NCBI GenBank assembly: GCA_027488195.1
Contig: JAIYCD010000219.1
Location: 1 to 49,598, forward strand
Direction of reading: 5' to 3'
From: Acetobacteraceae bacterium
Lineage (GTDB): Bacteria; Pseudomonadota; Alphaproteobacteria; Acetobacterales; Acetobacteraceae
Length of the DNA: 49,598 bases
In this document: piece after piece, positions 1 through 9,150 of the stretch
Numbering within the stretch: position 1 is the first letter of the stretch
Layout of the letters: each line of letters begins with the position of its first letter
Position numbers and translations under genes: made by a program
Notes under the pieces: generated by a model
Told to the model about the DNA's origin: nothing
The model's database searches: none
What the model saw: the letters and a program-made list of their open reading frames with translations, nothing else

Positions 1-2
1 AA

Positions 3-65
3 GAGGGCCGGGTGGTGCTGACGATGAATCACATGGAGGCGCTGAAGGCGCGCACCATGGAGTGA
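3..65 (+). CDS. 3' end of an unidentified CDS (partial at window edge)
   Basis: An open frame runs from the window edge to a TGA at 63-65 and gives only about 20 residues, ending in LKARTME. It faces the convergent D-aminopeptidase-like gene whose stop lies 7 bp further on, so this is probably the true end of a plus-strand gene. The fragment is too short to assign a family. Confidence 0.4.
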   Translation, partial: EGRVVLTMNHMEALKARTME

Positions 66-72
66 GAGCCGA

Positions 73-1620
73 TCAGGCGCGGGTGAAGACCAGGCCCCGC
101 GCCCGGCTCGCATTCACCGTGAAGCTGTGGCCATCCTGGGCCAGCACCGCATCGGCCCAGCCGTCATAAAGCGGGGAGGGCATGGCCACACGCAAATGGC
201 GCGGGCCGAGGGCGGTGATGGCGGAGGGCGGGCCGCGGCGCACCGGGCCCAGGGCATGGGCCACGCCATCCGTGATTCGCCATTCCGCCCCAAGCTCGGC
301 GCAATGCCAGAGCCCATCCAGCGCCGGGGGCGCGATGGGGCCGGCGCGGCGGAAAGTGGCGCTGTACTCGCCGTCGAACTCCACCTCCATCGCATCGCCG
401 CGCGGCAGCGAAGCCTTGAAGGGGAAGGCGCCGCGTCGCGCCGTCATGCGGCCATCGGCGCTTGGGATCAGGGTGAAGGGCACGCCATGCATGCGCGCCG
501 TGCCATCGGCCGCGATATCCAGCGAAAGCCCCTCCGCCTCGCTGAGCCAGGTGCCCGTCATCGCCGTGTGGTCCACAGCCTCGGGTGCGGGCAGAAGCGC
601 GGGGTCGCTGCCGAGTGCGGCTTCCAGCACCTGAAGCGCCATATTGTGCGGATCGAGCCCCGCATTGTTGGTGAGCACGATCACCGTCAGCCGCTTTTCC
701 GGGATGCGCAGGAAGGCGCTCTTATAGCCTGGCCAGAGGCCGCCGTGGCTCACCAGGCGCAGCCCGCGCCACTCTTCCACGTCCAGCCCGAGCGCGTAGC
801 GGTTCATCGCGCCATGGGTGAAGGGGGTCGCCGTCTGCAGCCGCGTCTCGATGCCGCCGCCCAGCCCGCCTACGGAAAGGCTCCGGGCCCAGAGCGCCAG
901 ATCCTCCACGCAGGAGACGAGGCCGCCCTCGCCGCCCAGGACGAAGCCATGCCGTGCCGCGGTGAAGCCGCCCGCGCCATCGGGCAGGTAGCCGGTGGCG
1001 AGGCCGCGCACCGGCCGCGCCGTATCGGGCGTGTGGTGGGTGCGGGTCATGCCCAGCGGCAGGAAGATGCGGGTGTCCAGGAACTCGGCCAGGCTCAGGC
1101 CCGAGATGCGCTCGATCACGCGCCCGAGCAGCCAGAAGCCGCTATTGGAATAGAGGAAGCGCGAGCCGGGCGCGAAGTTCAGCGTGGCCTGGCGGCCGAT
1201 CGCGGCATCCAGCTCGGCGGCGCTCACGGGCGTGGCGAGGTCGGCGCCGCCGAGGCGCATCAGCTCCAGCATGTCGCGCAGGCCGGATGAGTTGCGCATG
1301 AGGTGATCGAGCGTGATGCTGTCCAGCGATTCCGGCAGTTCCGGCAAATGCCGGCGCACCGGGTCCGTCACGCTGAGCAGTCCGTCACGCTCCAGCAGCA
1401 GGATGGCCGCGCAGGTGAATTGCTTGGAGACCGAGGCGATGCGGAAACAGCTGGTCACGCCGAGCGGGACGTGCAGTCCCAGGGAGGCGAGCCCAACCGA
1501 GCGCCTGAGCAGCAGGACGCCGTCGCGGGTGACGCCCACGGTGGCGCCGGGCTGCTCCGCCAGGGGGGCGAGCATCAGGCCGACGCGGCGTTCCAGCCGC
1601 AGCAAATCCAAGTCACGCAT
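73..1620 (-). CDS. D-aminopeptidase-like serine hydrolase (beta-lactamase family, S12)
   Basis: A 515-residue penicillin-binding-protein-fold hydrolase. Visible catalytic motifs are S63-V-S-K66 (SxxK), Y157-S-N159 (YxN) and H292-G-G294 (HxG in place of the usual KTG). This motif set, its spacing and the total length match the known D-aminopeptidase (DAP) of Ochrobactrum, in which the beta-lactamase-like domain is followed by two C-terminal beta-barrel domains. Residues from about 335 onward would be those barrels. The HxG triad favours release of N-terminal D-residues over beta-lactam hydrolysis. I see no clear signal peptide, so it is probably cytoplasmic. I start at ATG 1620 because the family N-terminus begins there; the frame stays open further upstream but would run through the divergent acetyltransferase gene. 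Esterase activity is the main alternative. Confidence 0.82.
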   Translation of the reverse strand: MRDLDLLRLERRVGLMLAPLAEQPGATVGVTRDGVLLLRRSVGLASLGLHVPLGVTSCFRIASVSKQFTCAAILLLERDGLLSVTDPVRRHLPELPESLDSITLDHLMRNSSGLRDMLELMRLGGADLATPVSAAELDAAIGRQATLNFAPGSRFLYSNSGFWLLGRVIERISGLSLAEFLDTRIFLPLGMTRTHHTPDTARPVRGLATGYLPDGAGGFTAARHGFVLGGEGGLVSCVEDLALWARSLSVGGLGGGIETRLQTATPFTHGAMNRYALGLDVEEWRGLRLVSHGGLWPGYKSAFLRIPEKRLTVIVLTNNAGLDPHNMALQVLEAALGSDPALLPAPEAVDHTAMTGTWLSEAEGLSLDIAADGTARMHGVPFTLIPSADGRMTARRGAFPFKASLPRGDAMEVEFDGEYSATFRRAGPIAPPALDGLWHCAELGAEWRITDGVAHALGPVRRGPPSAITALGPRHLRVAMPSPLYDGWADAVLAQDGHSFTVNASRARGLVFTRA

Positions 1621-1674
1621 GTCCCGAAAACTCCCTGGCCTGAACCTCCTACACGATATTTCCGAGCGCGACAC

Positions 1675-2280
1675 ATGGTTATTCCCGTGCAAATCCTGAT
1701 TCTGGGCGCGGGTGGCCATGGCCGCGCCGTCTGCGAGGCGGCGCGCGATTCGGGCTTCGCGCCGCGCGGCTTCCTCGATGCGCGCGCGCCCCTGCCCCCC
1801 ATGCTGGGCCTGCCCGTGCTGGGCGACGAAGCCGCGCATGATGGCGGGCCGCTGCTGATCGCGCTCGGCCAGAACCGGCTGCGGCTGGAGGCGGCGGCGC
1901 GCCTTGGCTGCGCCTTGCCCGTGCTGCTGCACCCCTCGGCGGTGCGGGCGCGCAGCGCGGAACTGGCCGAGGGTGCCGTGGTGATGCCGCGCGTGGTGCT
2001 GGGCGCGCTCGCGCGGATCGGCCGCCTCGCGCTGGTGAATACGGGCGCCATCATCGAGCATGACGTGGTGCTGGAGGAGGGGGCGCATGTGGCGCCGGGC
2101 GCCGTGCTCTGCGGCGGTGTGCGGGTGGGGGCGCGGGCGATGGTGGGGGCGGGGGCGGTGGTGGCGCCCAACCTCGTCATCGGCGCCGATGCGGTGGTGG
2201 GGGCGGGGGCCGCGGTGCTGGCCGATGTGCCGCCCGGGGCCATGGTGGCGGGCGTACCGGCCCGATCCCAGGGAAATTGA
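1675..2280 (+). CDS. NeuD/PglD-type sugar O/N-acetyltransferase (left-handed beta-helix)
   Basis: A 201-residue protein. The N-terminal part opens with ILGAGGHGRAV, the nucleotide-sugar-binding Rossmann loop typical of NeuD/PglD/VioB acetyltransferases. From about residue 95 it continues as hexapeptide repeats (IGRLALVNTGAIIEHD, then VGARAMVGAGAVV) that build a left-handed beta-helix binding acetyl-CoA. The His in the IIEHD segment corresponds to the general-base histidine of PglD. Such enzymes acetylate UDP-amino sugars or sialic acids for surface glycans. No glycan cluster surrounds it, so the substrate is unknown. ATG 1675 is used because the Rossmann loop follows within ten residues. It is divergent from the D-aminopeptidase-like gene with a 54 bp gap that must hold both promoters. 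Confidence 0.85.
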   Translation: MVIPVQILILGAGGHGRAVCEAARDSGFAPRGFLDARAPLPPMLGLPVLGDEAAHDGGPLLIALGQNRLRLEAAARLGCALPVLLHPSAVRARSAELAEGAVVMPRVVLGALARIGRLALVNTGAIIEHDVVLEEGAHVAPGAVLCGGVRVGARAMVGAGAVVAPNLVIGADAVVGAGAAVLADVPPGAMVAGVPARSQGN

Positions 2281-2501
2281 GACAAAGCGTGACGCGGGCT
2301 TGCATTCAAACCTCAAAGGCGCATGTCGTGTTTCATTGCGCCGCGTTCCGGAAGCTTTAAGCTTTCCCAGGCGTGATGGTGGGCATCATGCGGGTTTCCC
2401 GGCTTCGGGGCCCCGCATGCCGGCAGCGGAGCGCGCGTATGGAACATTCGGGACGCTTCAGGCATGGATCGTCCTGAACCACTGGGAATGAGGCTCGCTG
2501 G
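2281..2501 (+). other. Intergenic leader upstream of ctpA
   Basis: This 221 bp gap has no credible ORF. It holds two AAGCTT hexamers (2352-2357 and 2359-2364) in a locally A/T-rich patch, with TTGC-type hexamers upstream near 2300 and 2336. The ctpA promoter is probably here, but no -35/-10 pair is convincing enough to place. Confidence 0.3.
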
Positions 2502-3899
2502 ATGAAGCTCAAGGTCGGGACCACCGCTGCCGTCGCAGGCGCCTTCGCCGCCGGCATCATCATCGGTCCCATGGTCGCGGCCTGGGCCCAGGGCGCCGCC
2601 GATGGCGGGCGGGCGGAGACCTACCGCCTGCTGCAACTCTTCGGCGACGTCTTCGCGCGCGTCCGCGCCGAGTATGTCGAGCCCGTCCAGGATCGTGACC
2701 TGGTCGAGAATGCGGTGAACGGCATGCTCACCGGCCTCGACCCGCACAGCGCCTATCTCAACCCCCGCAATTTCCGCGACATGCAGGTGCAGACCCGCGG
2801 CGAGTTCGGCGGCCTCGGCATCGAGGTGACGCAGGAGGGCGGCTATATCCGCGTCATCTCACCGATCGACGAGACCCCGGCCGCCCGCGCCGGCATCCGC
2901 CCCGGCGACTTCATCACCCACCTCAACGGCAATTCCACCCAGGGGATGACGCTGCAGGAGGCGGTGGACCAGATGCGCGGCGAGCGCGGCACGGCCATCC
3001 GCCTCACCGTCCGCCGCGAGGGCGAGGCCCGCCCGCTGGAAATCTCGATCACGCGCGACGTGATCCGCCCGCAGGTGGTGCGCTTCCGGCTGGAGGGGGG
3101 CGACATCGCCTATATCCGCATCACCTCCTTCAATGAGCAGACCGAGGTCAACCTCCGCCGCGCCATGACCACCTTGCGCCAGCAGGCCGGCGGCAACCTC
3201 CGCGGCGTGGTTCTGGATCTGCGGAACAACCCGGGCGGCCTGCTCGACCAGGCGGTGCAGGTGACGGATGACCTGCTGGATCAGGGGCAGATCGTCTCGA
3301 CGCGCGCCCGCCGTCCGGAGGATGGCCAGGTCTGGAATGCTCGGGCGGGTGACATCACCCAGGGCCTGCCGATGGTCGTGCTGATCAATGGCGGCTCGGC
3401 CTCGGCCAGCGAGATCGTGGCCGGCGCCCTGCAGGACCATCGCCGCGCGGTGGTGATCGGCACGCGCAGCTTCGGCAAGGGTTCGGTCCAGACGGTGATG
3501 CCGCTCGGCGGCAACAACGGCGCCATCCGCCTCACCACCGCCCGCTACTACACGCCCTCCGGACGCTCCATCCAGGCGACCGGAATCGAGCCCGATTTCG
3601 AGGTGCGCGCCACCCGCCAGGAGGCGCAGACCGCAGCCGCCACCACACCGGCGCGCGAGCGCGAGCAGGACCTCCGCCGCTCACTCCGGGCCGAGGGCGC
3701 CACCACGCCCGCGCCGCCCACGGTGACGCTGCCCCCGCTCAACCTGCCCGCCTCCATCACCGACCGCGTGCAGAACCAGCCGCCGGAAAACTGGCCCACG
3801 CTCGACATCACGAAGCCCGAGACGGATTTCCAGTTGCAGCAGGGCCTCTCCCTGGTGCGCGCGCTCGCTGCCAATCCGCAGCGCCGCGCGCAACGCTGA
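2502..3899 (+). CDS. ctpA: C-terminal processing peptidase, S41 family
   Basis: A 465-residue periplasmic serine protease. An uncleaved or cleaved signal segment (about residues 5-30, ending in AWAQ) is followed by an N-terminal helical region, a PDZ domain (about 95-180, starting at the FGGLGIEV loop) and the S41 catalytic core. Alignment by eye to E. coli Prc places the nucleophile at S301 in GGSASASE and the general base at K326 in FGKGSVQ, 25 residues later, as in the family. The C-terminal tail (about 370-465) is low-complexity and proline/threonine-rich. CtpA enzymes trim C-termini of envelope proteins and cell-wall hydrolases. It lies 19 bp upstream of the divergent deacetylase gene and then rppH, the usual alphaproteobacterial order. 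Confidence 0.95.
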   Translation: MKLKVGTTAAVAGAFAAGIIIGPMVAAWAQGAADGGRAETYRLLQLFGDVFARVRAEYVEPVQDRDLVENAVNGMLTGLDPHSAYLNPRNFRDMQVQTRGEFGGLGIEVTQEGGYIRVISPIDETPAARAGIRPGDFITHLNGNSTQGMTLQEAVDQMRGERGTAIRLTVRREGEARPLEISITRDVIRPQVVRFRLEGGDIAYIRITSFNEQTEVNLRRAMTTLRQQAGGNLRGVVLDLRNNPGGLLDQAVQVTDDLLDQGQIVSTRARRPEDGQVWNARAGDITQGLPMVVLINGGSASASEIVAGALQDHRRAVVIGTRSFGKGSVQTVMPLGGNNGAIRLTTARYYTPSGRSIQATGIEPDFEVRATRQEAQTAAATTPAREREQDLRRSLRAEGATTPAPPTVTLPPLNLPASITDRVQNQPPENWPTLDITKPETDFQLQQGLSLVRALAANPQRRAQR

Positions 3900-3918
3900 A
3901 GGGAGACACCGGCCCGCC

Positions 3919-4941
3919 GTGTCCGAAGGGAGCGTGAACGCGCCGGCTGACCGGCGGGGCTGGGCCTGGCTCGGCGCTTTCTGGGCGGTGGTTCTGCTGG
4001 CCCTTGGCGGCGGAGGCGTGACCTTGGCCGTGCTCGGCCCGCCGCCGGCCGCACCGATCGCCGTGGCTGAGCTTCCCCTGGCGGTGGTCGAGATGCCGCC
4101 GGCGCCCGCACCCGCACCGCGCGGTGTGCCGCAGAGCCTGGCCCGCCATGTGGACCCGGCGCTGGTGGAGTTCACCGCGGCAGGCGCCTTGCCCCGCATC
4201 GGCGCCGATGGGCGCATGCCCATGCGCGCCTATGCCCGACCCTTCGACCGCGGCGACCCGCGCCCGCGCGTGGCCCTCATTCTTGGCGGAATCGGTCTGC
4301 GCGCCGGCCTCTCGGAAGAGGCGATCCGCGGCCTGCCGCCGCAACTGGCCCTGGCCTTCACCCCCTATGCCCCCAACCCCGCGCCGCTGATCGAACAGGC
4401 GCGGGACCGTGGCTTCGAGACCTTGCTGGCCCTGCCGATGGAGCCGACCGGCTTCCCGATGAACGACCCCGGCCATCGCGCCCTGCTGACCGGGCTTTCG
4501 GCCGGCGAGAACGCCCAGCGGCTGGAGTGGCTGCTGGCGCGCTACCCGGGCCATGTCGGCGCGGTGGGTGCGCTGACCTCGATGCGTGGCGACCGCTTTG
4601 CGGCCATGGCCGAGCCCTTCGCGCAGATGCAGCTGGCGCTCAGCGCGCGGGGCCTGCTTTATTTCGACGCCCGCCCCGGTGCGCCCAACCCCCAGCGCGT
4701 CTGGGGGCTCACCGTGGATGTCGTGGTGGATGAGCCACACACGCGTGGCGAGATTGACCAGCGCCTCGCCCAGCTGGAACGCCTGGCGCGGGAGCGCGGC
4801 GGCGCGCTGGGCTATCTCGGTGAGTTGACGCCGGTGGCGCTGGAACGCCTGGCCGCCTGGACCGCCGGGCTGGAGGCGCGGGGCCTGGCGCTCGCCCCCG
4901 TCACCGCCTTGGTACGCCGACCGGAGATCGCGGCCCGATGA
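3919..4941 (+). CDS. Divergent polysaccharide deacetylase family protein (YibQ/DUF610)
   Basis: A 340-residue protein starting with GTG, preceded by a GAAGGGAGA-type ribosome site at about 3898-3906. One transmembrane helix (about residues 14-36) and a proline/alanine linker lead into the divergent polysaccharide deacetylase (PF04748) fold from about residue 113. Family landmarks seen are the LPMEP block and the late YFDARPG block. The canonical acidic IDDLG start is ILGGIG here, and the metal-site NHMGSR block reads TSMRGDR. It may therefore be a non-catalytic or altered envelope protein, and related alphaproteobacterial members also deviate here. It sits between ctpA and rppH and overlaps rppH by 4 bases. 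Confidence 0.85.
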   Translation: MSEGSVNAPADRRGWAWLGAFWAVVLLALGGGGVTLAVLGPPPAAPIAVAELPLAVVEMPPAPAPAPRGVPQSLARHVDPALVEFTAAGALPRIGADGRMPMRAYARPFDRGDPRPRVALILGGIGLRAGLSEEAIRGLPPQLALAFTPYAPNPAPLIEQARDRGFETLLALPMEPTGFPMNDPGHRALLTGLSAGENAQRLEWLLARYPGHVGAVGALTSMRGDRFAAMAEPFAQMQLALSARGLLYFDARPGAPNPQRVWGLTVDVVVDEPHTRGEIDQRLAQLERLARERGGALGYLGELTPVALERLAAWTAGLEARGLALAPVTALVRRPEIAAR

Positions 4942-5417
4942 TGCTGCCATACCGCCCCAATGTCGGCGCCGTCCTGTTCAACGCGGCGGGGCTGATCCTC
5001 GTTGCCCGCCGGGCCGACATGCCCAATGCCGAGGGCGCGCCCGGCGGCTGGCAATTGCCCCAGGGCGGCATGGATGAGGGCGAGGACCCGGCCGTCGCCG
5101 TCTTCCGCGAGCTGGAGGAGGAGGTCGGCACCGCGCGGGCCGAAATCCTGGCCGAGCATCCGGAATGGCTGAATTACGACCTGCCGGCGGAACTCATCGG
5201 CAAGGCGCTGGGCGGCAAGTATCGCGGCCAGACGCAGAAATGGTTCGCGCTGCGGTTTCTGGGCGAGGATGCCGATATCCGCCTCGACCTCGACCCCCAC
5301 CCGGAATTCGACGCCTGGCGCTGGGCCAGGCTGGCGGAATTGCCCGGGATGGCGGTGCCCTTCAAGCGGGCGATCTATGAGCGGCTGGCGGTGGATTTCG
5401 CGCGGTTTGCGGCCTGA
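4938..5417 (+). CDS. rppH: RNA pyrophosphohydrolase (Nudix)
   Basis: A 159-residue Nudix hydrolase that removes pyrophosphate from the 5' triphosphate of mRNAs to start decay. The N-terminal YRPNVGAVLFN segment and the GGWQLPQGGMDEGE stretch are typical of RppH. The Nudix box runs from GGMDEGE to the REL-EEEVG helix with all expected glutamates. The later KWFALRF and EFDAWRWA segments are also diagnostic. The ATG overlaps the stop of the upstream deacetylase gene (ATGA), indicating translational coupling in a ctpA-yibQ-rppH unit. Confidence 0.95.
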   Translation: MMLPYRPNVGAVLFNAAGLILVARRADMPNAEGAPGGWQLPQGGMDEGEDPAVAVFRELEEEVGTARAEILAEHPEWLNYDLPAELIGKALGGKYRGQTQKWFALRFLGEDADIRLDLDPHPEFDAWRWARLAELPGMAVPFKRAIYERLAVDFARFAA

Positions 5418-5423
5418 GCCGGC

Positions 5424-5756
5424 TCAGAAGGCGTCGAACAGCACCTTGCTGGCGAGCCCGAGCCCCAGCAGCGCGAGGCCCATGGAGACGCCTGGCCAAT
5501 AGGGCCGCGCGCCGTATTGCAGCACCAGCGCATTGGCGGCCAGCGAGCCCACCAGCCCGGCCAGCGGCTGCCACCAGGCCAGTTGCCAGAAGCCGAAGCC
5601 CAGCAGCCCGATCCACATGGCGAAGGCCGACCGCCCGAGCCAGCGGAAGGCGCGGTCGGCCGGTTCGTAATCCGGGCGCAACCCGGGGGTGGAGCTGCGC
5701 GATTCGATCATGCCGGAAATGGCGAGCGCCACGAGAGCCAGGAAGTAGATGTCCAT
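5424..5756 (-). CDS. Small hypothetical membrane protein
   Basis: A 110-residue protein starting MDIYFLALVALA. It has an N-terminal hydrophobic helix, a charged stretch around residues 18-42 and three further hydrophobic segments (about 44-60, 63-79 and 88-108). I do not recognise a family. It ends 7 bp from the convergent rppH stop and is divergent from moxR with a 52 bp gap. An in-frame upstream ATG exists but would overlap the moxR coding region, so the shorter start is chosen. Confidence 0.6.
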   Translation of the reverse strand: MDIYFLALVALAISGMIESRSSTPGLRPDYEPADRAFRWLGRSAFAMWIGLLGFGFWQLAWWQPLAGLVGSLAANALVLQYGARPYWPGVSMGLALLGLGLASKVLFDAF

Positions 5757-5808
5757 GCCAGGGGGAAAACATGCTCCGCCCTTTGCCGCAAGACAGGAAA
5801 GCGCGAAG

Positions 5809-6687
<879 letters not shown>

Positions 6688-6694
6688 GCCGGAG

Positions 6695-7882
6695 GTGTTC
6701 GCGCCCTTCATCCTCGAACTCCGCAAGGCCGGCCTGCCCGCCTCGCTCACCGAATGGCTCATGCTGATGGGCGCGATGAAGGCCGGCGTCGCGGATTACG
6801 ACCTGGAGGATTTCTATCACCTCGCCCGCGCCACGCTGGTCAAGGATGAGCGCCACCTGGACCGCTTCGACGTCGTCTTCGGCCAGGTCTTCAAGGGGCT
6901 GGAACCGCCCACCACGGTCACCGGCGAACCCATCCCGCGTGAATTGCCGGAGGAGTGGCTGAAGAAGCTCGCCGAACGCCTCTTCTCCGCCGAGGAGATG
7001 GCGAAGATCGAGGCGCTGGGCGGCTTCGAGAAGCTGATGGAAACCCTGAAGCAGCGCCTGGAGGAGCAGAAGAAGCGCCACCAGGGCGGCAACCGCATGA
7101 TCGGCACCAACGGCACCTCGCCCTTCGGCGCCGAGGGCTTCAACCCCGAGGGCGTGCGGATCGGCCAGGAAGGTTCGCGCAACCGCCGCGCCGTGAAGGT
7201 CTGGGACAAGCGCGAGTTCCGCGACCTCGCCGATGACGCGGCGCTGTCCTCCCGCGCCATGAAGCTGGCGCTGCGCCGCCTGCGCCGCTTCGCGCGCCAG
7301 GGTGCGGCGGATGAGCTGGACATTGACGGCACCATCGGCGCCACCGCGCGCAATGCCGGCACGCTCGACCTCAAGATGCGGCCCGAGCGGCGCAACGCGG
7401 TGAAGGTGCTGCTGCTGCTCGACATCGGCGGCAGCATGGATGACCACATCCGCGCCTCGGAGGAGCTGTTTTCCGCAGCGAAGAGCGAGTTCAAGCACCT
7501 CGTCCACCTCTACTTCCACAACTGCCCCTATGAGCGCTTCTGGAAGTCCAACCGGAGGCGGGCCGAGCAGCAGACCGCCACCTGGGAGATCCTGCGCACC
7601 TATGGCCCCGACTGGCGCGTGGTCTTCGTGGGTGACGCCTCCATGTCGCCCTATGAGGTCATCGAGCCCGGCGGCAGTGTGGAGCATTGGAACGAGGAGG
7701 CGGGGAAGGTCTGGCTGAAGCGCATCACCGCGCATTTCCGCCGCGTCGCCTGGCTGAACCCGACGCCGGTGAAGCATTGGGGCTACACGACCTCGATCGG
7801 CCTCATCCAGGACGCGATGGAGGGGCGGATGTTCCCGATGACGCTGGAAGGCCTGGACGACATGGCACGCGCGCTGCGTTAG
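6695..7882 (+). CDS. VWA domain protein, CoxE-like
   Basis: A 395-residue protein read from GTG 6695 with the adjacent GAGGAGG and GGAG sequences as ribosome site. Residues 1-200 are a charged helical region with a basic patch. The von Willebrand A domain follows, with the MIDAS-like motif D243-I-G-G-S247 (DxGxS rather than DxSxS, which I believe is common in this CoxE-like family), and later the FVGDASMSP segment. It is the expected partner of the MoxR ATPase 7 bp upstream. The metal-ion adhesion site likely grips the client while MoxR remodels it. Confidence 0.9.
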   Translation: MFAPFILELRKAGLPASLTEWLMLMGAMKAGVADYDLEDFYHLARATLVKDERHLDRFDVVFGQVFKGLEPPTTVTGEPIPRELPEEWLKKLAERLFSAEEMAKIEALGGFEKLMETLKQRLEEQKKRHQGGNRMIGTNGTSPFGAEGFNPEGVRIGQEGSRNRRAVKVWDKREFRDLADDAALSSRAMKLALRRLRRFARQGAADELDIDGTIGATARNAGTLDLKMRPERRNAVKVLLLLDIGGSMDDHIRASEELFSAAKSEFKHLVHLYFHNCPYERFWKSNRRRAEQQTATWEILRTYGPDWRVVFVGDASMSPYEVIEPGGSVEHWNEEAGKVWLKRITAHFRRVAWLNPTPVKHWGYTTSIGLIQDAMEGRMFPMTLEGLDDMARALR

Positions 7883-7939
7883 ACGCTTTGCTGAGAGGAT
7901 GATTCACGGCTTCGGCGTGCCGCCTCCGCCGATCATGCT

Positions 7940-9073
7940 CTACCCGTTAGGCCGCAGGATCTGCCGCAGCACCGTGCCCTCCGAGAGCCGGTCGAATCCC
8001 TCATTGATCTCGTCCAGGCTGACGAAGCCGCTGCGCAGCTTCTCCACCGGCAGCTTGCCGCGCCGGTAGAGGCCGAGCAGCAGCGGGATGTCGCGGTTGG
8101 GCACGCAGCTGCCCATGTAGCTGCCGCGGATGCTGCGCTCCTCGCTCACCAGGCTCGCATGCAGGTAGGAGAATTTCGCGGCGACATTGGGCAGCCCCGC
8201 GCTGATCGTGCTGCCGCCGCGCGCCGTGATGGCATGAGCGAGTTCAAAGGCCGGAATGGTGCCCGCCGTCTCGATCACGGTGTCCAGCCCGCCCGCCGTG
8301 GCGTCCCGCACCGCCGCCGCGCAATCCGCATTGCCGGCGAGGAAGGTGTCGGTCGCGCCCCATTCGCGTGCGAGGTCGAGCTTCGCCAGGCTGGTATCCA
8401 CCGCGATGATCCGTGACGCGCCCGACGCCACGGCCGCCAGCAGCGCGTTCATGCCCACACCGCCCAGGCCCACCACCGCCACTTCCTCGCCGGGGCGCAG
8501 CCGCGCCGTGTTGATGACGGCACCCGCGCCCGTCATCACCGCGCAGCCGAACAGCGCCGCATCCTCCAGCGGAATGTCCTTGTCGATCTTGACCAGGCTG
8601 TCGCGCATCACGACGGCGAATTGCGCGAAGAGCGAGAGGCCGGAATTGTGGTTCACCACCTCGCCATTCAGCCGCTTCAACCTGCGCGCGCCGGACATCA
8701 GCGTGCCCTTGGCCCGCGTGTCGAAGCTGGCGGCGCAGATATTGGGCCGGCCCCGCACGCAATAGCGGCAATCGCCGCAGCTCGTGACGAAGAGCGCCAC
8801 CACATGGTCGCCCTCACGCAGCCCCGTCACCCCCTCGCCCAGCGCGCGAACGATGCCCGCCCCCTCATGGCCGATGATGATGGGCAGCGGGCGTGGGCGC
8901 TGGTTCTCGATGGTCGAGAGGTCGGAATGGCAGAGGCCGGCGGCGGCGATCTCGATCAGCACCTCGCCCGGGCCGGGGGGGGCGAGTTCCACCTCCTCGA
9001 TGCTCATCGGTCGCGTCTCGGCATAGGGGCGCGGCAGGCCCTGGGCCTGCAGCACGGCGGCTTTCATGCGCAT
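7940..9073 (-). CDS. Zinc-dependent alcohol dehydrogenase (MDR family)
   Basis: A 377-residue medium-chain dehydrogenase. Catalytic zinc ligands C48 and the GHE block (H69-E70) are present. The structural-zinc cluster C99, C102, C105 and C113 is complete, and the NAD-binding GLGGVG motif lies near residues 200-206. This is the class III-like alcohol dehydrogenase layout used for NAD(H)-dependent oxidation of primary alcohols or hydroxymethyl adducts; the exact substrate cannot be read. Start ATG 9073 is preceded by GAGGAG at suitable spacing; ATG 9067 two codons later is possible. It is divergent from the MBL-fold gene. Confidence 0.92.
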   Translation of the reverse strand: MRMKAAVLQAQGLPRPYAETRPMSIEEVELAPPGPGEVLIEIAAAGLCHSDLSTIENQRPRPLPIIIGHEGAGIVRALGEGVTGLREGDHVVALFVTSCGDCRYCVRGRPNICAASFDTRAKGTLMSGARRLKRLNGEVVNHNSGLSLFAQFAVVMRDSLVKIDKDIPLEDAALFGCAVMTGAGAVINTARLRPGEEVAVVGLGGVGMNALLAAVASGASRIIAVDTSLAKLDLAREWGATDTFLAGNADCAAAVRDATAGGLDTVIETAGTIPAFELAHAITARGGSTISAGLPNVAAKFSYLHASLVSEERSIRGSYMGSCVPNRDIPLLLGLYRRGKLPVEKLRSGFVSLDEINEGFDRLSEGTVLRQILRPNG

Positions 9074-9150
9074 GGCGCGTCTCCTCATTCCGCTACAGGC
9101 TGGACGGCACGCGCGCCCCTGTCCAGCATGGCGGAAACGAGGGAAGCGCC

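Noticed and set aside
127-1290. Long plus-strand frame opposite the D-aminopeptidase-like gene
   Set aside because: The minus strand holds SxxK, YxN and HxG in correct order; the plus frame is featureless.
6695-7882. Altered MIDAS (DIGGS) of the VWA protein as a sign of lost function
   Set aside because: DxGGS is, to my knowledge, common among CoxE-like partners of MoxR ATPases, so it is not evidence of decay.
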